Shown here piece after piece: positions 1 through 7,770 of a DNA stretch of 15,816 bases. The DNA lies in contig SBFU01000388.1 in NCBI GenBank assembly GCA_006227785.1, positions 1-15,816 on the forward strand. The letters run 5' to 3'. Both the position numbers and the translations under genes were made by a program. The notes under the pieces are model-generated. The model was not told where the DNA came from and ran no database searches. It worked only from the letters and a program-made list of their open reading frames with translations. Each line of letters opens with the position of its first letter. The stretch's first letter is position 1. Source of the stretch: Burkholderiales bacterium. Its GTDB lineage: Bacteria > Pseudomonadota > Gammaproteobacteria > Burkholderiales > Burkholderiaceae_C.

Positions 1-18
1 CGCCCCCCGAGAAAACGC

Positions 19-969
19 ATGAAACCCCCGATTTTTTACCAGCCGAACGCAGACCGATCCACCGCCAGAATCGGTCGCCACATCACATGGGCGCTGGCGA
101 CGCTGCTGTGCCTGATGGGCTCCGCGGCCATGGCGTCCGACCGCTCCAGCGTGCTGGAAGCGGTCCAGCTGCCCGCCTGGGTCGAGCGGCATGGCGAGCA
201 GCGGCCTGCCCAGCCTGGACAGATGTTGCGTGCTGGCGACCTTGCGATCACATCCTCAGGTGCCCGCATGCTGATCCGCATGCCGGACCGAAGCGTCATC
301 AAACTCGGCGAAGACACGCGTTTCGTCATTGAGCAGATGAAGATGAGCCCGCGCGACGCGGCCGGCCGGTCCGAGCTCAGGGCGGGGCTGAACCTGATCA
401 CGGGTGTGTTCCGATATGCCACCGACTACACCAGCAAGGCGCTCGGACACAGCCGGGAGGTGAACCTGCGCATGGCCACCGCGACTGTCGGCATACGGGG
501 CACCGATTTCTGGAGCATGACCGATGCCGACCATGATGCTGTGTGCGTGTTCGAAGGCAAGGTGGATGTGCTGCGAGAGGGCAAAGACACCATCCCACTG
601 ACCAAGCCGGGCGCCTTCTGGGTGGTGTTCACCGGCCAGCCCGAACAGCCTGCAGGGCAAGCCAGCCCCGACCAGCTGGCCAAGTTCATCGGTCAGGCCG
701 ACATGCAACCAGGCCAGGGCGTGCTTGTTGCTGGCGGTCGCTGGCGTGTGGTGGCTGGCGTCGTGTCCAGCGCAACGCAAGCCTCGGAACTGCGCGACCG
801 CCTCAGGCAGGCGGGCTATCCGGCGGTCGCCGTGATCCGCCAGGGGCGCCACGAGGTGCGCATCAACGAATTGGCCACCAAGGAAGATGCCGAGCACGTG
901 CTGGCTCAGCTGTCGACGGGCGACCGTCTGCTGTTGCAGGCATCAAGGGTGGCACTGTCGGCCGACTGA
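19..969 (+). CDS. Exported FecR-domain protein with C-terminal SPOR domain
   Basis: A 316-residue protein probably secreted to the periplasm. The first 39 residues look like a signal peptide: a long N-region with Arg13, Arg17 and Arg20, a hydrophobic stretch at about 22-38 and an A-M-A/S cleavage site after residue 39. Residues about 50-200 match the FecR fold, including G-A-R-M-L-I-R-M-P-D-R-S and the A-T-V-G-I-R-G-T-D-F-W motif at 155-165. Residues about 241-310 (starting G-R-W-R-V-V-A-G) look like a SPOR domain, a fold known to bind denuded peptidoglycan glycans. No anti-sigma region or partner sigma factor is visible, so this belongs to the stand-alone, envelope-type FecR proteins rather than to FecIR iron signalling. 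A GAGAAAA stretch just before the ATG is the only candidate ribosome site. Its 3' end lies 5 bp from the end of the convergent hrpA, with no obvious terminator. The upstream partner gene, if any, is outside the window. Confidence 0.85.
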   Translation: MKPPIFYQPNADRSTARIGRHITWALATLLCLMGSAAMASDRSSVLEAVQLPAWVERHGEQRPAQPGQMLRAGDLAITSSGARMLIRMPDRSVIKLGEDTRFVIEQMKMSPRDAAGRSELRAGLNLITGVFRYATDYTSKALGHSREVNLRMATATVGIRGTDFWSMTDADHDAVCVFEGKVDVLREGKDTIPLTKPGAFWVVFTGQPEQPAGQASPDQLAKFIGQADMQPGQGVLVAGGRWRVVAGVVSSATQASELRDRLRQAGYPAVAVIRQGRHEVRINELATKEDAEHVLAQLSTGDRLLLQASRVALSAD

Positions 970-974
970 AGCAC

Positions 975-3900
975 TCATTGGTTCAATTGCGCCCAGGCCT
1001 TGTCCAGGCGCTTCAGGCTCACCGGTTGGGGCGTGCGCAGTTCCTGCGCGAAGAAACTCACGCGCAGTTCCTCCAGCAGCCAGCGCAACTCCTGCAAGCG
1101 GGCATCCTGCACGCCTTTGCGCTCTGACACCAGCCGCCAGAAGCGCTGATCCTGCGGACGGAGCTCGGCCAGCCGGGCGGCGTCGCGCGCCGGGTCGGCG
1201 CGCAGCTTGTCCAGTCGCAACTGCACCGCCTTGAGGTAGCGCGGGAAGTGCTGCAGTTGTGTGTAAGGCGTTGAACCCAGGAAGTTCCTGGGCACCAGCC
1301 GCTGCAGCTGTTGCTGAACATCGATGGCCACTTCGGCGGGGGGCTTGCTTTCCTTGAGTTTGCGCTGCGCAGCGGCAAACTCGGTCAGGATGACGCCCGC
1401 CTGCCGTGCAATTTCATTGGCTATCAAGGTCAGGCGACCGCGCCCCTCGTCTACGCGCGTTTTGAATGCAGCGGCATCGGCCGGAAGTGGGTCGGTGAGG
1501 AAGGCACGGTCAAGCGCGAGATCAAGGATCTGGTTCTTCAGCTCGTCCAGCGTGCCGCCACCGCTGCCGCTGTCGGCTTTTCCCACGTTCATGTAGGCTA
1601 CACCCATGGCCTGCAGCCCCGGCAGGTTTTTTTCCAGGTACTTGATCGCGTCTCGGATCTGGAGCGCAAACAGGCGCCGCAGGCCGGCGCGGTGGCGGGC
1701 TTGCGCGACCTCAGGTTCGTCAAAGACTTCGATGCGCACGGCGTCGCCGTCATCGAACAGCGCCGGGAAGCCGATCAGGGTCTGGCCGCCCTTGCGGATT
1801 TCCATCAGCTCGGGCAGTTCGCCAAAGTCCCAGGCGGTGTACCGCTGTTCGGCGCGGGACGAGTTCGAGGCGGACGTCGCGGGAATCTTGGCCTTGTCGG
1901 TGGCGATCACATGTCGTGCACGGTCCGCGTCGAGCGCCTGGGCCGTTGCCACCGGCACACGGGCTGGTGCTGACATGTCATTGAGCTTGAGGGAGGCCAG
2001 CGCTTGAAAGGCACCGCGCGCCTTGGATCCCAACTCGGCCTTGAGCGCCCCCAGATTGCGTCCCTGCCCCAACTGGCGGCCGTGTTCATCGACCACGCGC
2101 ACGTGCATGAAGTGGTGCGCCGGCAGCATGTCGACCTTGATGTCATTGCGTTGAACCGGCAGCTGTGTGGCCTCGCGCACCAGCTTGAGCAACGCATCCA
2201 TCAGGTTGCCGCTGGCGAAAACCTCCGGCTGGGACAGGATCATGGCCATCTTCTCGGCCGTGGCGGGCAGCGGCACCAGCCGTGATCGCGGCCGCTGGTG
2301 CAGGGTCTTGAGCAGAGCCTGTACCTTGTCCTTGAGCATGCCAGGCACCAACCAGTCGCAGCGGTCTTCGCTGACCTGGTTGAGCGCGAAGATGGGCACG
2401 GTCACGCTCACGCCGTCGCGCGGGTCGCCCGGCTCGTGCAGATAGGCGGCGGCGCAGTCCACACCGCCCAGACGGATGGTCTTCGGGTAGGCCTGGGTGG
2501 TGATGCCCGCAGCCTCGTGGCGCATCAGCTCTTCGCGGGTGAGAAAAAGCAGCTTCGGGTTCTCGCGCAAAGCCCCACGGTACCAGTGCTCGAAAGTCGC
2601 ACCACTGCACACATCCGCGGGGATCTGCTGCTCGTAGAAGGCGTAGATCAGCTCGTCATCGACCAGCACGTCCTGCCGGCGCGCTTTGTGCTCAAGATCC
2701 TGCACCTCTCGCACCGTGCGCCGGTTGGCCGCCAGAAAGGGCAGCTTGCAGTCCCAGGTATCCTCATGCAGGTGACCCACCAGGGCTTCCCGGATGAAGA
2801 GTTCGCGCGCACCCGCCGGGTCCACCTTGCTGTAGTCCACCCGCCGCTGCTGGTAGACCACCAGGCCATAGAGCGTGGCACGCTCATAAGCGCTGACGCG
2901 CCCCGCCCTCTTCTCCCAGTGCGGATCCAGCACCTGCTTCTTGAGCAAATGACCCCCAACCTGCTCCAGCCACTGCGGCTCAATGTTGGCGATGCCGCGG
3001 CCGAACAGGCGAGCAGTCTCGACCAGTTCGGCGCAAACGACCCAACGACCGGGTTTCTTGCTCAGGTTGGCGCCCGGGTGACGATGAAACTTGATGCCGC
3101 GCGCGCCCAGGTACCAGTCCTCGGCGTCATTCTTGCAACCAACGTTACCCAGCAGACCGGCCAGCATGGACAGGTGCAGCTGCTCGTAGCTCGCAGGCTG
3201 GATGTTGGGCTTCCACTGGTGCTCGGCCACCACGGTGTGCAACTGCGAATGGATGTCGCGCCATTCGCGCACCCGCCGCACGTTGAGGTAGTTCTCACGC
3301 AGCAGGTTTTCGTACTGCCGGTGGCTCAGCTTGTGGTCTTTGCCATGACCACCTCTGCTGTCCTCCAGCCATTTCCAGAGCTTGAGTGTGCCGCTGAACT
3401 CACTTTTTTCGTCGTCAAACTTCTTGTGCGCCTGGTCGGCCTGGGCCTGTTTGTCCAGCGGTCGGTCTCGCACATCCTGCAAACTCAGCGCCGCGGCAAT
3501 CACCAGCACCTCGTCGAGCGCATCGCGCTGGCGCGCTTCCAGCAGGATACGACCCACCCGGGGATCCAGTGGCAACCTGGACAGGGTCCTGCCCACCGCG
3601 GTGAGTTCGTTGTTCTCGTCCACCGCGCCCAGTTCGGCCAACAGCTGGTAACCGTCGGTGATGGCTCGGCGCTGCGGCGGCTCCAGAAACGCAAAGTCCT
3701 CGACGGCACCCAGGTGCAGCGCCTTCATGCGCAGGATCACCCCCGCCAGCGAGCTGCGCAGGATCTCGGGGTCGGTGAAGCGCGGGCGGCCGTTGAAATC
3801 GGCCTCGTCGTACAGGCGGATGCAAATGCCGTCGGCCACACGGCCGCAGCGACCAGCACGCTGGTTGGCCGCGGCCTGGCTGATGGGCTCGATCAGCAGC

Positions 3901-4907
3901 TGCTCCACTTTCTGGCGGAAGCTGTAACGCTTGACCCGCGCCGTTCCGGCATCGATGACAAAACGGATGCCCGGCACCGTCAGCGAGGTCTCGGCCACGT
4001 TGGTCGCCAGCACAATGCGACGCTGTCCGTGCGGCTGGAAAATGCGTTCCTGCTCGGCCTGCGACAGGCGTGCGAACAGCGGCAGCACCTCGGCATTGCG
4101 CAACGCGGGCTGGTGTGACAGGTGCTTGCGCAGGTGGTCTGCCGCTTCGCGGATCTCCCGTTCGCCAGGCAGAAAAATCAGGATGTCGCCGCTCTGGGCG
4201 GGGCCGCCCCGCCACAGCTCGTCCACACCGTCGGCGATGGCGTCGTTCAAGCCGTACTCGCGGCTGTCCTCGAACGGCCGATAGCGCACCTCCACCGGGT
4301 AGGTGCGGCCCGAGACCATGAGCACCGGCGCCGGGCCCTTCGTCGATTCAAAGTAGCGGGCGAAGCGCTCAGCGTCGATGGTGGCCGAGGTGACGATGAG
4401 CTTCAGATCGGGGCGGCGCGGTAGCAGCTGGCGCAGGTAGCCCAGCAGGAAATCGATGTTCAGCGAACGCTCGTGCGCCTCGTCAATGATCAGGGTGTCA
4501 TAGGCCTTGAGGTCCGGGTCGGTCTGTGTTTCGGCCAGCAGGATGCCGTCCGTCATCAGTTTGACCGACGCGTCCTTGCTCAGGCGGTCCTGAAAGCGGA
4601 CCTTGAAACCCACCACCTCGCCCAGCGGTGTCTTCAGTTCCTCGGCAATGCGTTTGGCGACGCTGGATGCGGCGATCCGCCTTGGTTGGGTGTGGCCGAT
4701 CAGCTGACCGCGCTGACCTGCCTTCGCATTGAGACGGCCTCGCCCCATGGCCAGGGCAATCTTGGGCAGTTGCGTGGTCTTGCCGGATCCCGTCTCCCCG
4801 CACACGATGACCACCTGGTGCGCCCGCAAAGCCGCCTCGATTTCGTGCCGGCGGGCCGAAACAGGCAGGGCTTCAGGGAACTCCAGGTGCAAGTGCGCAG
4901 CAGTCAA
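975..4907 (-). CDS. hrpA: ATP-dependent RNA helicase HrpA (DEAH box)
   Basis: DEAH/RHA-type RNA helicase of about 1310 residues, close to the roughly 1300 of E. coli HrpA, which acts on mRNA and on stalled ribosomes. Visible motifs: Walker A G-E-T-G-S-G-K-T at residues 37-44, D-E-A-H at 142-145, V-T-S-A-T motif III, and the motif VI region Q-R-A-G-R-C-G-R-V. The long C-terminal half, with the K-N-D-A-E-D-W-Y-L-G-A-R-G-I-K-F region and a tail ending L-N-Q, is the HrpA-specific extension. The reading frame stays open upstream to 5465, but that part is antisense to argA and cannot be coding. No in-frame ATG precedes Walker A, so the start must be non-ATG. TTG candidates lie at 4934, 4907 and 4892; I chose 4907 because a GATAAT box at 4946-4941 would start transcription near 4934. 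Compared with E. coli it lacks most of the N-terminal region before the helicase core. Confidence 0.93.
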   Translation of the reverse strand: MTAAHLHLEFPEALPVSARRHEIEAALRAHQVVIVCGETGSGKTTQLPKIALAMGRGRLNAKAGQRGQLIGHTQPRRIAASSVAKRIAEELKTPLGEVVGFKVRFQDRLSKDASVKLMTDGILLAETQTDPDLKAYDTLIIDEAHERSLNIDFLLGYLRQLLPRRPDLKLIVTSATIDAERFARYFESTKGPAPVLMVSGRTYPVEVRYRPFEDSREYGLNDAIADGVDELWRGGPAQSGDILIFLPGEREIREAADHLRKHLSHQPALRNAEVLPLFARLSQAEQERIFQPHGQRRIVLATNVAETSLTVPGIRFVIDAGTARVKRYSFRQKVEQLLIEPISQAAANQRAGRCGRVADGICIRLYDEADFNGRPRFTDPEILRSSLAGVILRMKALHLGAVEDFAFLEPPQRRAITDGYQLLAELGAVDENNELTAVGRTLSRLPLDPRVGRILLEARQRDALDEVLVIAAALSLQDVRDRPLDKQAQADQAHKKFDDEKSEFSGTLKLWKWLEDSRGGHGKDHKLSHRQYENLLRENYLNVRRVREWRDIHSQLHTVVAEHQWKPNIQPASYEQLHLSMLAGLLGNVGCKNDAEDWYLGARGIKFHRHPGANLSKKPGRWVVCAELVETARLFGRGIANIEPQWLEQVGGHLLKKQVLDPHWEKRAGRVSAYERATLYGLVVYQQRRVDYSKVDPAGARELFIREALVGHLHEDTWDCKLPFLAANRRTVREVQDLEHKARRQDVLVDDELIYAFYEQQIPADVCSGATFEHWYRGALRENPKLLFLTREELMRHEAAGITTQAYPKTIRLGGVDCAAAYLHEPGDPRDGVSVTVPIFALNQVSEDRCDWLVPGMLKDKVQALLKTLHQRPRSRLVPLPATAEKMAMILSQPEVFASGNLMDALLKLVREATQLPVQRNDIKVDMLPAHHFMHVRVVDEHGRQLGQGRNLGALKAELGSKARGAFQALASLKLNDMSAPARVPVATAQALDADRARHVIATDKAKIPATSASNSSRAEQRYTAWDFGELPELMEIRKGGQTLIGFPALFDDGDAVRIEVFDEPEVAQARHRAGLRRLFALQIRDAIKYLEKNLPGLQAMGVAYMNVGKADSGSGGGTLDELKNQILDLALDRAFLTDPLPADAAAFKTRVDEGRGRLTLIANEIARQAGVILTEFAAAQRKLKESKPPAEVAIDVQQQLQRLVPRNFLGSTPYTQLQHFPRYLKAVQLRLDKLRADPARDAARLAELRPQDQRFWRLVSERKGVQDARLQELRWLLEELRVSFFAQELRTPQPVSLKRLDKAWAQLNQ

Positions 4908-4940
4908 GGCGGAACTTCGGTCAAAATCGGGCAACCGGCG

Positions 4941-4946
4941 ATTATC
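4941..4946 (-). promoter_or_regulatory. Candidate -10 box of hrpA
   Basis: GATAAT on the minus strand, five of six matches to the sigma-70 -10 consensus. Transcription would begin near 4934, leaving a leader of about 27 nt before the TTG at 4907. No good -35 hexamer is seen 16-18 bp upstream. The same bases read GATTAT (4940-4945) on the plus strand and could also serve argA, so the two promoters may overlap in a region of about 70 bp. Confidence 0.35.
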
Positions 4947-4979
4947 CCCGCACCGTCCCCTGCCTGCTGCACCGCCTTC

Positions 4980-6317
4980 ATGTCCACTGTCTTCAACTTC
5001 ACCTTCGTGCCCTGGTTCCGCTCGGTGGCACCCTACATCCACAAGTTCAGGCATCAGACCTTCGTGATCGGCCTGACGGGTGAAGCCATTGCGGCTGGCA
5101 AGCTGGCGTCCATCGCGCAGGACATCGCCATGATCCAGGCCATGGGTGTGAAGATCGTTCTGGTGCATGGCTTCCGCCCCCAGGTGAACGAGCAGCTGAG
5201 GCTCAAAGGTCAGGAGGCCCGCTATTCGCATGGCATGCGCATCACCGATTCGGTAGCGCTGGATTGCGCACAGGAAGCCGCCGGCCAGCTGCGCTACGAA
5301 ATCGAGGCCGCTTTCAGCCAAGGGCTGCCCAACACGCCCATGGCCGGTGCCCGCGTGCGCGTCATCTCGGGCAACTTCATCACCGCCAGGCCTGTCGGTC
5401 TGATCGATGGCGTGGATTTCCTGCATTCCGGGCTGGTTCGCAAGGTCGACACCGAAGGCATACAACGCTCACTGGACCTGGGTGCCCTGGTGCTGATTTC
5501 GCCGTTCGGCTTCTCGCCCACGGGTGAGGCATTCAACCTGAGCATGGAAGATGTGGCGACCTCGGTCGCCGTGGCGCTGCAAACCGACAAACTGATCTTC
5601 ATGACCGAGGTGCCCGGCATCCGTGTTGACGAAGGCCAACCTGACAGCGAGATCGACACCGAATTGCCGCTGGCCGACGCCAAGCGGCTGCTGCAGAGTC
5701 TGTCCGCGCCCACCGTGCCGACCGACACCGGCTTCTACCTGCAGCACTGCATTCGGGCCTGCGAGGGCGGTGTCGAACGCAGCCACATCATCCCGTTTGC
5801 CATGGATGGCTCCCTGCTGCTTGAGATCTATGTGCACGACGGGATCGGTACCATGGTGGTGGACGAGAAGCTCGAGAGCGTGCGCGAGGCGACCATCGAT
5901 GACGTCGGTGGCATCGTGGCCCTCATCGAACCCTTCGAAAAAGACGGCACCCTGGTCAAGCGGGACCGCACCGAAATCGAAAGGGACGCGGGCAACTACA
6001 CCATCATCGAGCACGATGGCGTCATCTTCGGCTGCGCGGCGCTCTACCCCTACCCCGAAGAGCGCACCGGTGAAATGGCCGCCCTCACGGTATCGCCACT
6101 GTCCCAGAGTCAGGGTGATGGCGAGAGGCTGCTCAAGCGCATCGAGGCCCGTGCCCGAGCCCAGGGGCTCCAGAGCATCTTCGTGCTCACCACCCGGACG
6201 CTGCACTGGTTTCTCAAGCGCGGCTTTGCCCAGGTCAACCCCGACTGGCTCCCCGAGGCGCGCAAGCGCAAGTACAACTGGGACAGGCGCAGCCTCGTGC
6301 TGGTCAAGAAACTCTGA
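4980..6317 (+). CDS. argA: Amino-acid N-acetyltransferase (N-acetylglutamate synthase)
   Basis: Catalyses acetyl-CoA + L-glutamate to N-acetyl-L-glutamate, the first step of arginine biosynthesis, in the cytoplasm. The 445 residues match the classical two-domain ArgA (443 in E. coli). Residues about 10-290 form an amino-acid-kinase-like domain, beginning F-V-P-W-F-R-S-V-A-P-Y-I-H with V-L-V-H-G further on; in the family this domain binds the feedback inhibitor arginine. Residues about 300-445 form a GNAT acetyltransferase domain, with M-A-A-L-T-V, the acetyl-CoA loop near Q-G-D-G-E-R-L-L, and F-V-L-T-T-R-T-L-H-W-F. The ATG at 4980 is chosen because homologues begin with a similar short N-terminus; no strong Shine-Dalgarno sequence is visible before it. 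The frame is open further upstream but that stretch is antisense to hrpA. It appears monocistronic, with a 145-bp gap before ppk2. Confidence 0.95.
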   Translation: MSTVFNFTFVPWFRSVAPYIHKFRHQTFVIGLTGEAIAAGKLASIAQDIAMIQAMGVKIVLVHGFRPQVNEQLRLKGQEARYSHGMRITDSVALDCAQEAAGQLRYEIEAAFSQGLPNTPMAGARVRVISGNFITARPVGLIDGVDFLHSGLVRKVDTEGIQRSLDLGALVLISPFGFSPTGEAFNLSMEDVATSVAVALQTDKLIFMTEVPGIRVDEGQPDSEIDTELPLADAKRLLQSLSAPTVPTDTGFYLQHCIRACEGGVERSHIIPFAMDGSLLLEIYVHDGIGTMVVDEKLESVREATIDDVGGIVALIEPFEKDGTLVKRDRTEIERDAGNYTIIEHDGVIFGCAALYPYPEERTGEMAALTVSPLSQSQGDGERLLKRIEARARAQGLQSIFVLTTRTLHWFLKRGFAQVNPDWLPEARKRKYNWDRRSLVLVKKL

Positions 6318-6391
6318 ACGGCTGGACGCCCTGACGCGCGGCAGGTATCGCACACCCGGTTATCCAGCCTGTGGTGAGCCGGCTTGATGGC

Positions 6392-6405
6392 TTGATATTT
6401 GTCAA
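6392..6405 (+). promoter_or_regulatory. Candidate FNR/Anr-type box upstream of ppk2
   Basis: TTGATATTTGTCAA is a TTGA-N6-TCAA dyad and differs from the FNR/Anr consensus TTGAT-N4-ATCAA at one position. With one flanking base on each side it is a 5-bp-arm inverted repeat (6391-6406). Its centre at 6398.5 lies about 41 bp before the transcription start predicted from the -10-like hexamer at 6427, which is class-II activator geometry. The match and spacing are seen in the sequence; the regulator is inferred. Confidence 0.5.
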
Positions 6406-6426
6406 GTCACACAACCGTCACAGGCG

Positions 6427-6432
6427 GAGAAT
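6427..6432 (+). promoter_or_regulatory. Candidate -10 box of ppk2
   Basis: GAGAAT matches TATAAT at four of six positions. It begins 21 nt after the FNR-type dyad ends and would place the transcript start near 6439. No consensus -35 is present at normal spacing, as expected for an activator-dependent promoter. Confidence 0.4.
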
Positions 6433-6448
6433 GGAAATTTTCAGCAGA

Positions 6449-6454
6449 GAAGGA
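6449..6454 (+). promoter_or_regulatory. Ribosome binding site deciding the ppk2 start
   Basis: GAAGGA, 8 nt before the ATG at 6463. It supports this ATG over the in-frame internal ATG at 6562 and so supports translation of the long N-terminal extension. Confidence 0.75.
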
Positions 6455-6462
6455 CCATCCAC

Positions 6463-7734
6463 ATGACCGAGCGCACGCCACGCCATTCCAGTACGGTTGC
6501 AGCAGCGGGCCCTTCCACCCCGAATCGCGGTAGCCGGACCAAGAAGGCCGAGGCGCCGGCGATGACCACCAGGACAACCTCCCGAAACAGCCGCCGGAGC
6601 CCCAGAGTGGGAGCCGACGTGGTTGACGAGCCGCCACGGCGCGTGTCACTGGGGGATGTCACCGGCAGCCAGCGCCCAGAACAGATCCGCAGAAAATCGG
6701 TCAAGCGCAGCGTAGCAGCCCGTCAGGCCGGGCAAATGGCGGCGGTCCGCGACATCCTGTCCCAGCCGGATTCGGACATGCCCGAAAAAGCTGACTCTCT
6801 GCGCGCGATCCTGGAAGGCGCCGCACCCGATGACGCCAAGGCGATCCGCGAGTTCATCAAGGGTGAAACCAAGGCGCGACAGCGCAGCAGCAGAAAGGAA
6901 GTGAACCCGGACGAGCAGCTGGCCAAAGACTGGCGAAGCGGCGCCTATCCATACAAGAACCTTCTGTCTCGCCGGGTCTACGAGGCGCAGAAATACCTGT
7001 TGCAGGTCGAGCTGCTGAAGCTTCAGGCTTGGGCCAAGGAAACCGGCCAACGGGTGGTCATCCTCTTTGAAGGCCGGGATGCAGCCGGCAAGGGCGGCAC
7101 CATCAAGCGCTTCATGGAACACCTCAACCCTCGGGGTGCTCGGGTGGTGGCCCTGGAAAAACCCACCGAAGTCGAGCGCGGGCAGTGGTATTTCCAGCGC
7201 TACGTGCAACATCTGCCAACGGCCGGTGAAATCGTCCTGTTCGATCGCAGCTGGTACAACCGTGCCGGCGTCGAACGCGTCATGGGCTTCTGCACCGACG
7301 ACGAATACCAGGAGTTCATGCGCCAGGCGCCGCAATTCGAACGCCAGTTGGTGCGCAGTGGCGTGCACCTGATCAAGTTCTGGTTCTCGGTAAGCCGGGA
7401 AGAGCAGCGCCGACGATTCAAGGAGCGCAAGGCGCACCCGCTGAAGCAGTGGAAACTCAGCCCCATCGACATGGCCAGCCTCGACAAGTGGGACGACTAC
7501 ACCAAGGCCAAGGAGTCCATGTTCTTCGAAACCGACACCGCTGATGCCCCTTGGACGGTGATCAAGAGCGACTGCAAGAAACGGGCTCGCCTCAATGCGA
7601 TGCGTTACGTGCTGCAGAAACTGCCGTACACCAAGAAAGATGCCGCCAACATCGGCACCCTCGACTCACTGATCGTGGGGCGAGCCCATGTGGTCTATGA
7701 GCGCGGCGAACAACCAGGCAGCGCGATTCTGTGA
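6463..7734 (+). CDS. ppk2: Polyphosphate kinase 2 family protein with basic N-terminal extension
   Basis: PPK2 enzymes transfer phosphate between polyphosphate and nucleotides, in many cases making NTP from NDP. The core at about residues 140-410 has the family signatures: Walker A G-R-D-A-A-G-K-G-G at 204-212, E-K-P-T-E-V-E-R-G-Q-W-Y-F-Q-R-Y, Walker B region F-D-R-S-W-Y-N-R-A-G-V-E with Asp261 and Arg262, and the lid region R-R-R-F-K-E-R-K with H-P-L-K-Q-W-K-L-S-P. This resembles single-domain class I PPK2, but at 423 residues it is much longer than the usual 270-300. The excess lies at the N-terminus: about 90 residues rich in Arg, Ser, Thr and Pro (some 16 Arg and 4 Lys), predicted disordered, then a short helical segment with D-D-A-K-A-I-R-E-F-I. 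Nucleotide preference (ADP or GDP) cannot be read from the sequence. A candidate FNR-type promoter precedes it, and it converges on dsbB across a GC-rich hairpin. Confidence 0.92.
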   Translation: MTERTPRHSSTVAAAGPSTPNRGSRTKKAEAPAMTTRTTSRNSRRSPRVGADVVDEPPRRVSLGDVTGSQRPEQIRRKSVKRSVAARQAGQMAAVRDILSQPDSDMPEKADSLRAILEGAAPDDAKAIREFIKGETKARQRSSRKEVNPDEQLAKDWRSGAYPYKNLLSRRVYEAQKYLLQVELLKLQAWAKETGQRVVILFEGRDAAGKGGTIKRFMEHLNPRGARVVALEKPTEVERGQWYFQRYVQHLPTAGEIVLFDRSWYNRAGVERVMGFCTDDEYQEFMRQAPQFERQLVRSGVHLIKFWFSVSREEQRRRFKERKAHPLKQWKLSPIDMASLDKWDDYTKAKESMFFETDTADAPWTVIKSDCKKRARLNAMRYVLQKLPYTKKDAANIGTLDSLIVGRAHVVYERGEQPGSAIL

Positions 7735-7741
7735 CGTGGGT

Positions 7742-7768
7742 CCCCGGCCACGCGACCGCCGGCCGGGG
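7742..7768. terminator. GC-rich hairpin between convergent ppk2 and dsbB
   Basis: Perfect 8-bp stem CCCCGGCC / GGCCGGGG with an 11-nt loop, placed in the 36-bp gap between two convergent genes. There is no U-tract on either side, so as an intrinsic terminator it is atypical. It may block read-through in both directions or only protect 3' ends. Confidence 0.5.
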
Positions 7769-7770
7769 TA

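Noticed and set aside
2298..4118. A 606-codon open frame on the plus strand inside hrpA
   Set aside because: It is antisense to the helicase core of hrpA, has no recognisable motif, and such frames are common opposite high-GC genes.
4473..4979. Upstream extension of the argA frame to 4473
   Set aside because: It lies opposite the hrpA Walker A and DEAH region. ArgA homologues start near the ATG at 4980.
4908..5465. Upstream extension of the hrpA frame to 5465
   Set aside because: The extension is antisense to conserved argA sequence and has no helicase similarity. The family core begins near 4907.
6320..6369. GGCTGGA / TCCAGCC inverted repeat after argA as a terminator
   Set aside because: The loop is 36 nt and there is no U-tract, so it is not convincing as a terminator.
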